A stretch of 6,935 nt of DNA from Thermoplasmata archaeon (GCA_021790415.1 JAJYDZ010000087.1:1-6935), one strand, 5' to 3'; numbered from the stretch's first letter, positions 1 to 5,737 are shown. The notes: a model not told the origin generated them from the sequence alone. Numbers and translations: made by a program.

Positions 1-809
1 GAGGTGTGGTATGGATCAACATATACAACAGGTACTCCAAGTAGTCTGGCCTTGTATTCTATCATCTGTTCAAGCTGATAGAATGACCAGCTATTCAGGG
101 AATACCTGAAATTCTTACTTGAATTTGCATTTCTTATTCCCTGCAAATACTCAAGCTTGATTCCCATCCCATTCTGTTTTGCTTCCTGCACTATCTTCCC
201 TGACACCTTGTGATTTAAATCCTTCTCTATCCTCCTCTCCCTGTTCTTTGTCTCCTTCACCTTCCTGTATTTTCCATGTTTCTGTAGATCTTTCCTCATG
301 TTCTTGTTTTTCTTGTGGACATGTTCTGCCTTCTTCCCAAGTTTCAGCACCTTTCCATTAAGTGGGTTCGCAACAACTGCGATGTGCCCTGTTGTATTGC
401 GATCAACACCGAGATATCCTTCAGGTTCGATCACTGCATCCTCCGTAACCATCACGGAAACGTATGCAAAATTATTATCCAGCTCAACCTGATTAATATT
501 CTCAAAATCATTCCTGAAATAATAGTTCAGATCCAGTTCAAGCGAAGTTATTGTTATTGTCCTGTTTTGGCGATTGAATTTGACCCCCTGTGCTGGTACT
601 GTGAGTTTTACCGATTTGACCTTTTTTGCTCGACTGTTCCTGCTGTATTTCCTGAGAATCTGGTTAGCTATAACGGATTTAAGCCCGAATTGCTTAACAT
701 CCTTTGATGACAACGATTTATGTTCTATGGCAAACTGTGCAACCTGTCTTGCTTTGTGCAGTTCATCGGAGAAATCCCTGTTGTGCCTGATCTTGTAGGT
801 TAATATCAT
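1..809 (-). CDS. tnpB: TnpB RNA-guided nuclease, RuvC-like (C-terminal part cut off by window edge)
   Basis: The frame from ATG at 809-807 stays open for 269 codons to the window edge, with no frameshift or stop on reading through it. Visible landmarks are RuvC-I, GVDRNTTGHIAVV with the catalytic Asp at residue 136; a Lys/Arg-rich helical stretch at about 160-200; RuvC-II, KLEYLQGIR with the catalytic Glu at 220; and the YKARLLGVPVVYVDPYHTS segment that precedes the zinc finger in this family. The four-Cys zinc finger and the third RuvC Asp should follow but lie outside. TnpB proteins of IS605 elements cut DNA guided by an RNA made from the element's right end and help the element persist. 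The start codon overlaps the tnpA stop as ATGA, suggesting coupled translation. Nothing seen indicates decay; intactness beyond the edge is unknown. Confidence 0.93.
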   Translation of the reverse strand, partial: MILTYKIRHNRDFSDELHKARQVAQFAIEHKSLSSKDVKQFGLKSVIANQILRKYSRNSRAKKVKSVKLTVPAQGVKFNRQNRTITITSLELDLNYYFRNDFENINQVELDNNFAYVSVMVTEDAVIEPEGYLGVDRNTTGHIAVVANPLNGKVLKLGKKAEHVHKKNKNMRKDLQKHGKYRKVKETKNRERRIEKDLNHKVSGKIVQEAKQNGMGIKLEYLQGIRNANSSKNFRYSLNSWSFYQLEQMIEYKARLLGVPVVYVDPYHT

Positions 810-1219
810 TTTCCCTTCTGATCCTCTATGTATTTTTTCACAGCCTCAAGTGTTACAGATCCGACTGTAGATATGAACTTGGAATGTGTCCACAGTGTTG
901 GAATCTTACGCTTTAACACAGGAAACTCATTTCGCAGGACAGATGAACTGTACCCCTTGATCTGATTGACGACATGATATACACCAAGCCTGGGGTTTAT
1001 GTCTATCAGGAGATGTACATGATCTGGCATAACTTCCATTTCAAGTATCTTGTACTGGTATTCATCCTGCTTCTCCATAATTAGCTCTTTTAGCCTCAGA
1101 TCGATGCCATCCTTCAGGACACTTCTTCTGTATTTGGGACAGAATATCACATGGTATTGACAACTGTACACCATATGCGGTTCATGATGATATTCTTTCT
1201 CCTTATTACTTATATCCAT
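806..1219 (-). CDS. tnpA: TnpA, Y1 HUH single-strand DNA transposase of IS200/IS605 type
   Basis: The 137-residue product has the normal length for the family. It carries the HUH metal-binding motif as DHVHLLI (His67, His69) and the C-terminal STVGSVTLEAVKKYIEDQ segment, whose Tyr130 is the expected nucleophile. The YSCQYHVIFCPKYRR opening (residues 18-32) is also typical. Such enzymes act as dimers, excising one strand at hairpins near both ends and inserting it 3' of a short target. All catalytic residues are present, so the enzyme looks functional. The ATG at 1219 is preferred because a TATA-like stretch lies about 29 nt upstream. The stop overlaps the tnpB start by 4 nt. It lies downstream of the efflux gene on the same strand, so read-through from that gene is possible. 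Confidence 0.95.
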   Translation of the reverse strand: MDISNKEKEYHHEPHMVYSCQYHVIFCPKYRRSVLKDGIDLRLKELIMEKQDEYQYKILEMEVMPDHVHLLIDINPRLGVYHVVNQIKGYSSSVLRNEFPVLKRKIPTLWTHSKFISTVGSVTLEAVKKYIEDQKGK

Positions 1220-1242
1220 ATACTAAAATAAATATGCTAAAG

Positions 1243-1253
1243 TTATATATATA
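1243..1253 (-). promoter_or_regulatory. TATA-like box of tnpA
   Basis: An alternating TATATATATAA lies about 29 nt upstream of the tnpA ATG on the minus strand. No purine-rich ribosome binding site is seen between them, so the transcript may be leaderless or have a leader of a few bases. The core TATATAACTTT is shared with the promoter of the sugar transporter at 4234. Confidence 0.5.
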
Positions 1254-1269
1254 CACTTTCGCAATTCAT

Positions 1270-1293
1270 CTCCTCCCTAAAGGTCGGAGCTTT
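1270..1293 (-). other. IS left-end hairpin with guide tetranucleotide
   Basis: On the element's strand, AAAG (1290-1293) is followed directly by a foldback at 1270-1289. The outer stem is CTCC/GGAG, then a tandem G-A/A-G mismatch, an inner CC/GG and a TTTA loop. In IS608 the left-end hairpin is also imperfect and is preceded by an AAAG guide that pairs with a TTAC cleavage site. Here TTAC occurs at 1308-1311, 14 nt before the guide. What is seen is the hairpin and the two tetranucleotides; their role is inferred from IS608. The motif also resembles right-end hairpins of archaeal TnpB elements, so a remnant of another copy is an alternative. Confidence 0.55.
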
Positions 1294-1320
1294 CTTGCTT
1301 ATCCATCGTAAAAATTGTAT

Positions 1321-2511
1321 TTATTCACCAAACTCAACTGTTTGTTTGATACTGATTAACCTCGCTTTTTCTAGTTTCATGGAGGCGAGTGAAAGTCCCA
1401 ATGCAATTATTATACAGATTCCAGAAACTAATGGCAGCACTGATATGGAAAAGTAGCCTAATAGGCTCCCACCCAAGACGGTTCCAAGAGCTATGCCCAT
1501 GTACAACATCGAGTTGTTAATAGAAAGAGCGGTTTGATGAGAATTTTTCGGTGAAAAATAAACAATTCTTCGTAGCTGGGAAGGCATAAAGCCCTGCATC
1601 GCCATGCTAAACACAAAATATGAAAGTACGAACCAGAACGAGGATTCGCTTAGGAGGAAATAAGACGATATTAGAGCGATTACTGATATTGAAATGGAAA
1701 TCTCGGCTGCTTTCATGTGACCATATCTATCGGTAGCATGGCCTCCAAGTATGACACCGATGAATGATCCTGCTCCAAATAGCATAAGTGCGTATCCCAC
1801 GTCCACTGGTTGCACGTGTAGACTACCGGTAAGGATCAAAGATAGAAAAGGGAATATAGAAAAAATAGCCATTCCCCAAAGTGCGTATGCCGAAACGGCT
1901 AAAAGAAAGGAGGATCGAAGCAACGGAGATGAAGTACGATGAACGAATGACGGGTTACGATTCTTCGAAGGGCTCTCAAGAACTATAGCGAGACCCACAT
2001 CCGCTATGATTCCCATGACCACCACAAACAGATACGTAAATCGCCATCCAAATAGAATGCTTATCCATGTACCTATTGGGACCGCAATTGCCATGGAAAG
2101 AATTAGCCCTCCAGACACGAGAGCAAGAACCTTTCCTCTTTGTATCTCCGGTACGAGAGCCACTGCAACAGCAAAGGCTACAGGTGTAAAGAGTGATGCA
2201 CCAATCGCAGAAATCACCCTTGCGGCCATCAGCATATAAAAATTAATGGCGAGCGCAGAGATAGCCTCACCGGTTATGAAAACACCAAGAGCCATGACCA
2301 ATAGCTTGGGTTTGTTCCACAGGGTCGTTCTCATGGCCAGAATCGGACCAAAAATAGCATATATAATTGCAAACACAGTAACCAGATAACTGGCCGTTTG
2401 TACAGATACTGCGAAACTCCCAGCTATGTATGGCAGGATACCAGCAATAACAAAAAGATCCGCACCTATTGCAACAGTTCCAAGAGTAAGTAAGAAGATG
2501 CTCAATTTCAT
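1321..2511 (-). CDS. MFS efflux permease, DHA1/AraJ-like, 12 TM
   Basis: This 396-residue, strongly hydrophobic protein has the length and layout of 12-TM major facilitator proteins with a cytoplasmic loop at about 180-198 between the two halves. DHA1/AraJ-type signs are the opening TLGTVAIGADLFVIAGILPYIA (residues 10-30), a GWRFTYLF segment after TM5 (155-162), the TM8-TM9 loop motif GGHATDRYG (256-264) and ALSINNSMLYMGIALG (328-343) in TM10. A TM5 stretch around PIGTWI (145-150) is a weakened antiporter motif C. Relatives export drugs, sugars or purine-type compounds using the proton gradient; the substrate cannot be read here. The ATG at 2511 is preceded by an AGAGG ribosome binding site (2521-2525). 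The gene is divergent from an ArsR-like regulator with an inverted repeat between them, so repression by that neighbour is likely. The DHA1 subfamily is fairly sure, multidrug export only a guess. Confidence 0.9.
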   Translation of the reverse strand: MKLSIFLLTLGTVAIGADLFVIAGILPYIAGSFAVSVQTASYLVTVFAIIYAIFGPILAMRTTLWNKPKLLVMALGVFITGEAISALAINFYMLMAARVISAIGASLFTPVAFAVAVALVPEIQRGKVLALVSGGLILSMAIAVPIGTWISILFGWRFTYLFVVVMGIIADVGLAIVLESPSKNRNPSFVHRTSSPLLRSSFLLAVSAYALWGMAIFSIFPFLSLILTGSLHVQPVDVGYALMLFGAGSFIGVILGGHATDRYGHMKAAEISISISVIALISSYFLLSESSFWFVLSYFVFSMAMQGFMPSQLRRIVYFSPKNSHQTALSINNSMLYMGIALGTVLGGSLLGYFSISVLPLVSGICIIIALGLSLASMKLEKARLISIKQTVEFGE

Positions 2512-2516
2512 TGTTT

Positions 2517-2558
2517 CATACCTCTATAGTTCGATATTTCTAAAACTATATAGGAATG
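2517..2558. promoter_or_regulatory. Shared divergent promoter with candidate ArsR operator (inverted repeat)
   Basis: Two 14-bp arms, 2517-2530 and 2545-2558, are inverted copies matching at 12 of 14 positions, separated by 14 bp. The right arm contains CTATATAG (2547-2553 region), a possible TATA box for the efflux gene about 38 nt before its ATG. The left arm contains the ribosome binding site AGAGG on the minus strand. A dimeric repressor bound here would cover the efflux promoter and sit just upstream of the regulator's own TATA box. The symmetry is seen directly; the operator role is inferred from position and from how ArsR-type regulators bind. Confidence 0.55.
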
Positions 2559-2560
2559 GG

Positions 2561-2573
2561 ATATTTAAAATAA
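2561..2573 (+). promoter_or_regulatory. TATA-like box of the arsR-like gene
   Basis: ATATTTAAAATAA is centred about 35 nt upstream of the ATG at 2601, predicting transcription start near 2590 and a leader of roughly 10 nt. This placement favours the ATG at 2601 over the TTG at 2574, which would lie at the edge of the box. Confidence 0.4.
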
Positions 2574-2600
2574 TTGTTAACGATAGAGATATGTAAGAGT

Positions 2601-2918
2601 ATGAGGTATTTTTCACATCCGGAAAAAGAGGCCATTACGTTACCTGGGATTCTATACGCACTAAGCGATTCAGTACGTCTGGAGATAGTTATGGAGCTTT
2701 TCGACGGCATGGAAAAAGGAGCTTATGAGTTCAAATCACTCTGTAAATCATCCACTCTGGCCTATCATTTCAGAATCCTACGGGAGGCTGGTATAACAAA
2801 GACAAGAATAGAAGGGAGGTACCATTTTGTGTCATTGCGTCGGGAAGATCTAAATGCAAGATTTCCAGGATTAATAGACATAATTCTAAAGTCGGCAAAA
2901 TCCTTAAATAAAGAGTAG
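2601..2918 (+). CDS. ArsR-like winged-helix transcriptional regulator
   Basis: The 105-residue product is a single winged helix-turn-helix domain. It starts HPEKEAITLPGILYALSDSVRLEIV (residues 6-30), has the recognition helix in KSSTLAYHFRILREAGI (49-65) and a wing at TKTRIEGRYHFVSLRREDL (66-84), and ends in RFPGLIDIIL. This wording closely recalls bacterial ArsR-type repressors that accompany MFS exporters. The classical metal site of ArsR/SmtB (ELCVCDL) is absent and only one Cys (48) is present, so a metal sensor is unlikely; an organic ligand or redox signal is more plausible. ATG at 2601 is chosen over the upstream TTG (2574) because the family begins just before the HP motif and the TATA box overlaps the longer start. 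Divergence from the efflux gene and the inverted repeat between them suggest it represses both. Bacterial origin by transfer is an inference. Confidence 0.88.
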   Translation: MRYFSHPEKEAITLPGILYALSDSVRLEIVMELFDGMEKGAYEFKSLCKSSTLAYHFRILREAGITKTRIEGRYHFVSLRREDLNARFPGLIDIILKSAKSLNKE

Positions 2919-3279
2919 AAAACTGAACGCAAGAGATAAAAGGTCAGTGTGGTTCAAGAACCGCAGATAATGAAATCATATCTCTTATGTGCAGCGAGCT
3001 TATGGCTCTCGGAAGGTCCCTAAATCGAAAAACGAGACAAGAACCCACATAATAATAGAAATAAAGAAGAGAATACCTAAATTTGTCGATATGACAAAAA
3101 TGCCTGCGTCAGAAAGAGCAGAAAGATATATGTTGGGAAATAGATGATGTGAATGGTAAATTCGAACTCACCAAAGGCATAAGACTAATTACCTGTATTG
3201 ACCCAGTGATCCAATGTTTCCTTCTGCAAGAACAATGACTCCTAATTGGTTATTAATCAGGTGAAAACTGTCACAAGAA
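2919..3279. other. Gene-poor stretch with short coding-like fragments
   Basis: No complete gene is supported. On the plus strand a frame is open from 2974 to the stop at 3145-3147. It reads as a basic peptide with GTG as only possible early start (2989), ending in KKRIPKFVDMTKMPASERAERYMLGNR. Shifting by one frame near 3130 gives another open stretch (EIDDVNGKFELTKGIRLITCIDP) ending at a stop near 3235. Two adjoining open pieces in different frames suggest a decayed gene. I do not recognise the family. The fragments may also be chance in AT-rich DNA. Confidence 0.3.
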
Positions 3280-3501
3280 TCATAGAAGAGCAACGAATTC
3301 ATCAACTGTAAGTCCAGCCTGCCTGATAATTGCTCTGAGTGTTCCTTTAGGTATTTCTCTGTGGTTTGGTATTGCAAGTCTTTTTCCATCCAATTGTCTT
3401 TTCAGTATCATGTGGCTTCCAACCTGTCTTCGAAATTTGAAACCAATTTTTGAAAGTGCTTTAACAACCTCCTGTCCAGAAACTGTAGGTAATTTAAGCA
3501 T
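3280..3501 (-). CDS. hicA: HicA-family mRNA interferase toxin
   Basis: The 73-residue protein matches the YcfA/HicA family in length and layout: SGQEVVKALSKIGFKFRRQVGSHMIL, then RLAIPNHREIPKGTLRAIIRQAGLTVDEFVALL. It is a double-stranded-RNA-binding-like fold; the His in GSH (His30) is the conserved catalytic residue, and PNH (residues 45-47) is the second conserved block. HicA proteins cleave mRNA and stop growth until neutralised by HicB. Its start overlaps the end of hicB by 8 nt, so translation is probably coupled and the toxin follows the antitoxin. No own promoter is visible. All expected residues are there, so it appears intact; toxicity is inferred from the family. Confidence 0.92.
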   Translation of the reverse strand: MLKLPTVSGQEVVKALSKIGFKFRRQVGSHMILKRQLDGKRLAIPNHREIPKGTLRAIIRQAGLTVDEFVALL

Positions 3502-3712
3502 TCACTTCAACGTTTCCAATTATTTCCACATCTCCGGGAATCGGTTCTCCATCCGACTTCATATCGTCTATAAAACCCTGAATAGCCTCCCTGATATTTG
3601 TTAGTGCTTCCTCCACGGTCTTGCCGTCAGATATGCAACCAGGCAATGCCGGAACGGTAGCTACATATATGCCATCCTCGTCTTTTTCGAGAACAACGGT
3701 GTATTTCATCAT
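3494..3712 (-). CDS. hicB: HicB-family antitoxin, short form
   Basis: The 72-residue product carries the HicB-like core: KYTVVLEKDEDGIYVATVPALPGCISDGKTVEEALTNIREAIQGFIDDM (residues 3-51), followed by a short EPIP tail. Long HicB proteins add a C-terminal helix-turn-helix or ribbon-helix-helix DNA-binding domain; here it is missing, so autoregulation by this protein alone is doubtful. ATG at 3712 (or 3709, the next codon) is preferred over the upstream ATG at 3760. The family normally begins with this MKYT-type strand, and a TATA-like box lies 24 nt before 3712, fitting a leaderless transcript. The extra 16 residues of the longer form do not resemble the family. It precedes and overlaps hicA, forming a two-gene operon. 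Confidence 0.88.
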   Translation of the reverse strand: MMKYTVVLEKDEDGIYVATVPALPGCISDGKTVEEALTNIREAIQGFIDDMKSDGEPIPGDVEIIGNVEVNA

Positions 3713-3732
3713 GAACGGAGATGGACAACTAA

Positions 3733-3740
3733 CATAAAGT
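3733..3740 (-). promoter_or_regulatory. TATA-like box of hicBA
   Basis: ACTTTATG on the minus strand is centred about 24 nt before the ATG at 3712, the usual archaeal spacing for transcription starting at the start codon. An alternative TAATATAG lies about 20 nt before the longer start at 3760. Base content is AT-rich, so either could be chance. Confidence 0.35.
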
Positions 3741-3760
3741 TTTCTCAAGCCTTGTTGCAT

Positions 3761-4170
3761 TCGACTTAAGCTTATCCTATATTACGGGCAATGCCAAAAG
3801 ATCATTTGCATGTCTGGTTGCATACGGCCAAGCCAATAGAACCAGAAATAATTTATAGACTGGTTTTTCTCCCAATATTGGACAGATTTCAATGAGATAT
3901 ATTGAAATCAACAAATTATTATTTCTTCACACATGCTCCACAACCAAATGATGAAGATTAGGGTGTGAATTGATCGGATGGTCCCTAAAATTGAACAGTA
4001 ATCAAAAATACAACTGAATATGTTATTGGTAAGATTGATTGTTGAGTTGGTAGCATAGTAAACCTTCTGAGTGTAATATTATGTATGGCAGATCAGATCA
4101 CACCAGGTGTCCAAGCTTAAGGGGGCAGATCAGACTCACGAGGTTCTTAAGAAATGTCATGATTCAAGTA
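3761..4170. other. Intergenic stretch without a supported gene
   Basis: This AT-rich stretch lies between the divergent hicBA and sugar-transporter genes. Reading frames are short; the longest plausible plus-strand one starts with ATG at 3791 and stops after 34 codons (about 3895), and I do not recognise it. It holds a diverged tandem repeat (4087-4151) and one arm of a 16-nt repeat (3974-3989) whose partner lies on the other side of hicBA. No RNA gene is seen. Confidence 0.4.
4087..4151. repeat. Diverged short tandem repeat, two units
   Basis: Two units begin with GGCAGATCAGA (4087 and 4124) and continue with TCAC, AGGT and a terminal CTTAAG, so the second copy reads as a shortened version of the first (about 37 versus 28 nt). 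The first unit contains the small palindrome ACACCAGGTGT (4100-4110), and the second ends in the palindrome TTCTTAAGAA (4144-4153). The likeness is visible by eye; function is unknown. Possibilities are a regulatory site or a remnant of mobile DNA. Confidence 0.45.
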
Positions 4171-4212
4171 ATTCGATTTGCATAATAAATAAACCCGTAT
4201 AATTATGCGAAT
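4171..4212. promoter_or_regulatory. Dyad upstream of the sugar-transporter promoter, candidate operator
   Basis: GCATAAT (4180-4186) and ATTATGC (4202-4208) are perfect inverted copies 15 bp apart. Flanking ATTCG (4171-4175) and CGAAT (4208-4212) extend the symmetry if a 4-nt insertion is allowed on the left. The right arm ends 21 bp before the TATA box, a position where archaeal activators or repressors bind. The role is inferred only. Confidence 0.35.
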
Positions 4213-4233
4213 GCATATTTTTTAAACGATAAA

Positions 4234-4242
4234 TTTATATAA
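4234..4242 (+). promoter_or_regulatory. TATA box of the sugar transporter gene
   Basis: TTTATATAA is centred 25 nt before the ATG at 4263, the standard archaeal distance from TATA box to transcription start. The transcript would therefore begin at or next to the start codon, which explains the lack of a ribosome binding site. This is the clearest promoter in the window. Confidence 0.65.
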
Positions 4243-4262
4243 CTTTTAAGTTTACATTTTAC

Positions 4263-5675
4263 ATGGCTATAACTTATGAAGATGTTATAGAGAAAATGAA
4301 CGTAAGGAAGGTTAACAAAGTCTATATAATAGCAACAATAATTACGGCATTAGGTGGTTTTTTATTTGGATACGACACGGCAATAATTAGCACAACTCTG
4401 ATTTTTGTCACCCCTATATTCCACTTAGGTACGAATTCTGTTGCCTTTCTTGTAGCTGGAGAGTCAGTTCTAGCAGCGATTGGCGCTCTTGTAGCTGGAC
4501 CTATTGTAGACAAATATGGAAGAAAGAAGATGCTAATCGCAGATGGTCTCATGTATTTTATTTTCGCAATACTTACTGCGTTGGCAACAACTGGTTTTCT
4601 TTTAATATTGTGGAGGACAGTAATAGGATTTTCCATAGGGGCTGACACGGCTATCGCCACTGGATATATTTCTGAATTCGCTCCTACAAAAGTAAGGGGC
4701 AGGCTTGGAATAACCCAGCAACTAATGATATTTTCTGGCTTCACAGCGGCTTTCTGGGCTGGATATATATTATCATTCAGTGCCAACTGGAGACTGATGT
4801 ATGGCCTGGGTGCCATACCGGCTGTTATACTGTTGGTTCTAAGATTCTATCTACCCGAAAGCCCAAGATGGCTACTACTTCAGGACAGAATGAATGAGGC
4901 TAAAGCATCATTGAAGCGTTTTGGCTTGATAATTAGTGACGAGATAGTAAAACCTATGAGAGAGAAAAATTTCAAAGAACTTCTGGAAAACAAATCTGTA
5001 AGGAATGCAATTTTGCTTGTCGGGTTCTGGCTGGCTTTCCAACAGATCACTGGTGTTAATATAATTCTTTATTTTGGCCCCTCTATTTATACATACATAG
5101 GTCTTACTGGATCAAGAGCAATCCTAAATACCGCCATATCAGAATCACTTGGAGCAATAGAATACACAATTTCTTTCCTACTGATAGATAAATGGGGCAG
5201 GAGAAAGTTGGGTATAGTGGGTTATTCTGGCCTTGTTGGATCCTTAGTTCTGATGCTTGTAGGTATATCTTACTTTAATGCACATGTAATATTCTTGGCC
5301 GTAATATTTATATTTTCGGCAATGACTCTGTTCTTATTGTTTTTCCATATAGGTGTAGGAGGAGTTGGCTGGGTATTACAGGGTGAAACTCTACCTACTG
5401 AATTCAGAGGAAGAGGAATGGGTATCTTGGCAGCTATAGATTGGATCGCGAATTTTATTATAATCTTTATTTTCCCATACTGGAAAGCCGCTTATGGAAT
5501 TTTCTCGTTCTTTGTATTCGAATTGGTTCTGGCTATTATTGCAATTGCGTTTATTGCCATGTACTTCCCAGAAACGAAAGATGTACCTCTCGAGGAGATG
5601 CCAAAATTGTTTGGAAGGAAATTTAAGGAAATGAAAAACAGATTTGTAACAAAGGAGATGGAGGGACAGAAATAG
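4263..5675 (+). CDS. MFS sugar porter family transporter, 12 TM
   Basis: The 470-residue length is typical of sugar porters. Family signatures run in order: GGFLFGYD in TM1 (residues 31-38), DKYGRKK in the TM2-TM3 loop (83-89), RGRLG after TM4 (145-149), PESPRWLL before the central loop (198-205), QQITGVNIILYFGPSIY in TM7 (260-276), DKWGRRK in the TM8-TM9 loop (309-315), LPTEFRGRG after TM10 (377-385) and PETKDVPLEEM after TM12 (436-446). These proteins carry sugars or related polyols and acids across the membrane, usually with protons, which suits an acidophile. The TM10 segment before Trp370 is glycine-rich (GVGGVGW) where many sugar porters have GP. ATG at 4263 is supported by the TATA box 25 nt upstream. 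An SDR gene follows 89 bp later on the same strand, so a shared pathway is plausible. The sugar cannot be told from sequence. Confidence 0.94.
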   Translation: MAITYEDVIEKMNVRKVNKVYIIATIITALGGFLFGYDTAIISTTLIFVTPIFHLGTNSVAFLVAGESVLAAIGALVAGPIVDKYGRKKMLIADGLMYFIFAILTALATTGFLLILWRTVIGFSIGADTAIATGYISEFAPTKVRGRLGITQQLMIFSGFTAAFWAGYILSFSANWRLMYGLGAIPAVILLVLRFYLPESPRWLLLQDRMNEAKASLKRFGLIISDEIVKPMREKNFKELLENKSVRNAILLVGFWLAFQQITGVNIILYFGPSIYTYIGLTGSRAILNTAISESLGAIEYTISFLLIDKWGRRKLGIVGYSGLVGSLVLMLVGISYFNAHVIFLAVIFIFSAMTLFLLFFHIGVGGVGWVLQGETLPTEFRGRGMGILAAIDWIANFIIIFIFPYWKAAYGIFSFFVFELVLAIIAIAFIAMYFPETKDVPLEEMPKLFGRKFKEMKNRFVTKEMEGQK

Positions 5676-5737
5676 CTTGTGTAAATTTCTGCAATAGTGA
5701 ATAAAATTATATGTATTATAAATCTTTACAAAAACAC

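Larger units (their letters stand above)
1..1307 (-). mobile_element. IS200/IS605-family insertion sequence, left-end part (right end outside window)
   Basis: The element reads right to left: left end (about 1220-1307), tnpA, then tnpB running off the window. The pairing of a HUH single-strand transposase with a TnpB nuclease in the same orientation and overlapping defines the IS605 group. The outer boundary at 1307 is inferred from a TTAC tetranucleotide at 1308-1311 (minus strand), which would be the cleavage and target site. It lies only 10 bp past the stop codon of the efflux gene, so the element appears to have inserted just behind that gene in the same direction. The right end and any omega RNA for TnpB lie left of position 1 and cannot be seen. 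Family is confident; the exact boundary is tentative. Confidence 0.85.

Noticed and set aside
179..798. Several plus-strand open frames of 60-130 codons
   Set aside because: They are antisense to tnpB, whose minus-strand frame carries clear RuvC motifs; the plus-strand peptides look like no protein family.
1751..2239. Plus-strand frames inside the efflux gene
   Set aside because: Shadows of the membrane protein on the other strand, with no family features.
2574..2600. TTG start giving a 114-residue regulator
   Set aside because: It overlaps the TATA-like box and adds nine residues not typical of the family; the ATG at 2601 fits better.
3189..3389. 66-codon minus-strand frame overlapping the end of hicA
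   Set aside because: Most of it overlaps the hicA coding sequence in another frame, and it shows no domain; the part outside hicA (3189-3279) is too short to judge.
3713..3760. Longer HicB start at ATG 3760
   Set aside because: The extra 16 residues do not match the HicB family, and the TATA-like box at 3733-3740 would lie inside the coding region.
3791..3895. 34-codon plus-strand frame starting MPKDHLHVWLH
   Set aside because: Slight likeness to the TnpA HUH motif (MPDHVHLL), but spacing is wrong, there is no catalytic Tyr region and it is very short.
4322..4816. 164-codon minus-strand frame
   Set aside because: Antisense to the sugar porter, which has all family motifs; long antisense frames are common opposite membrane proteins.
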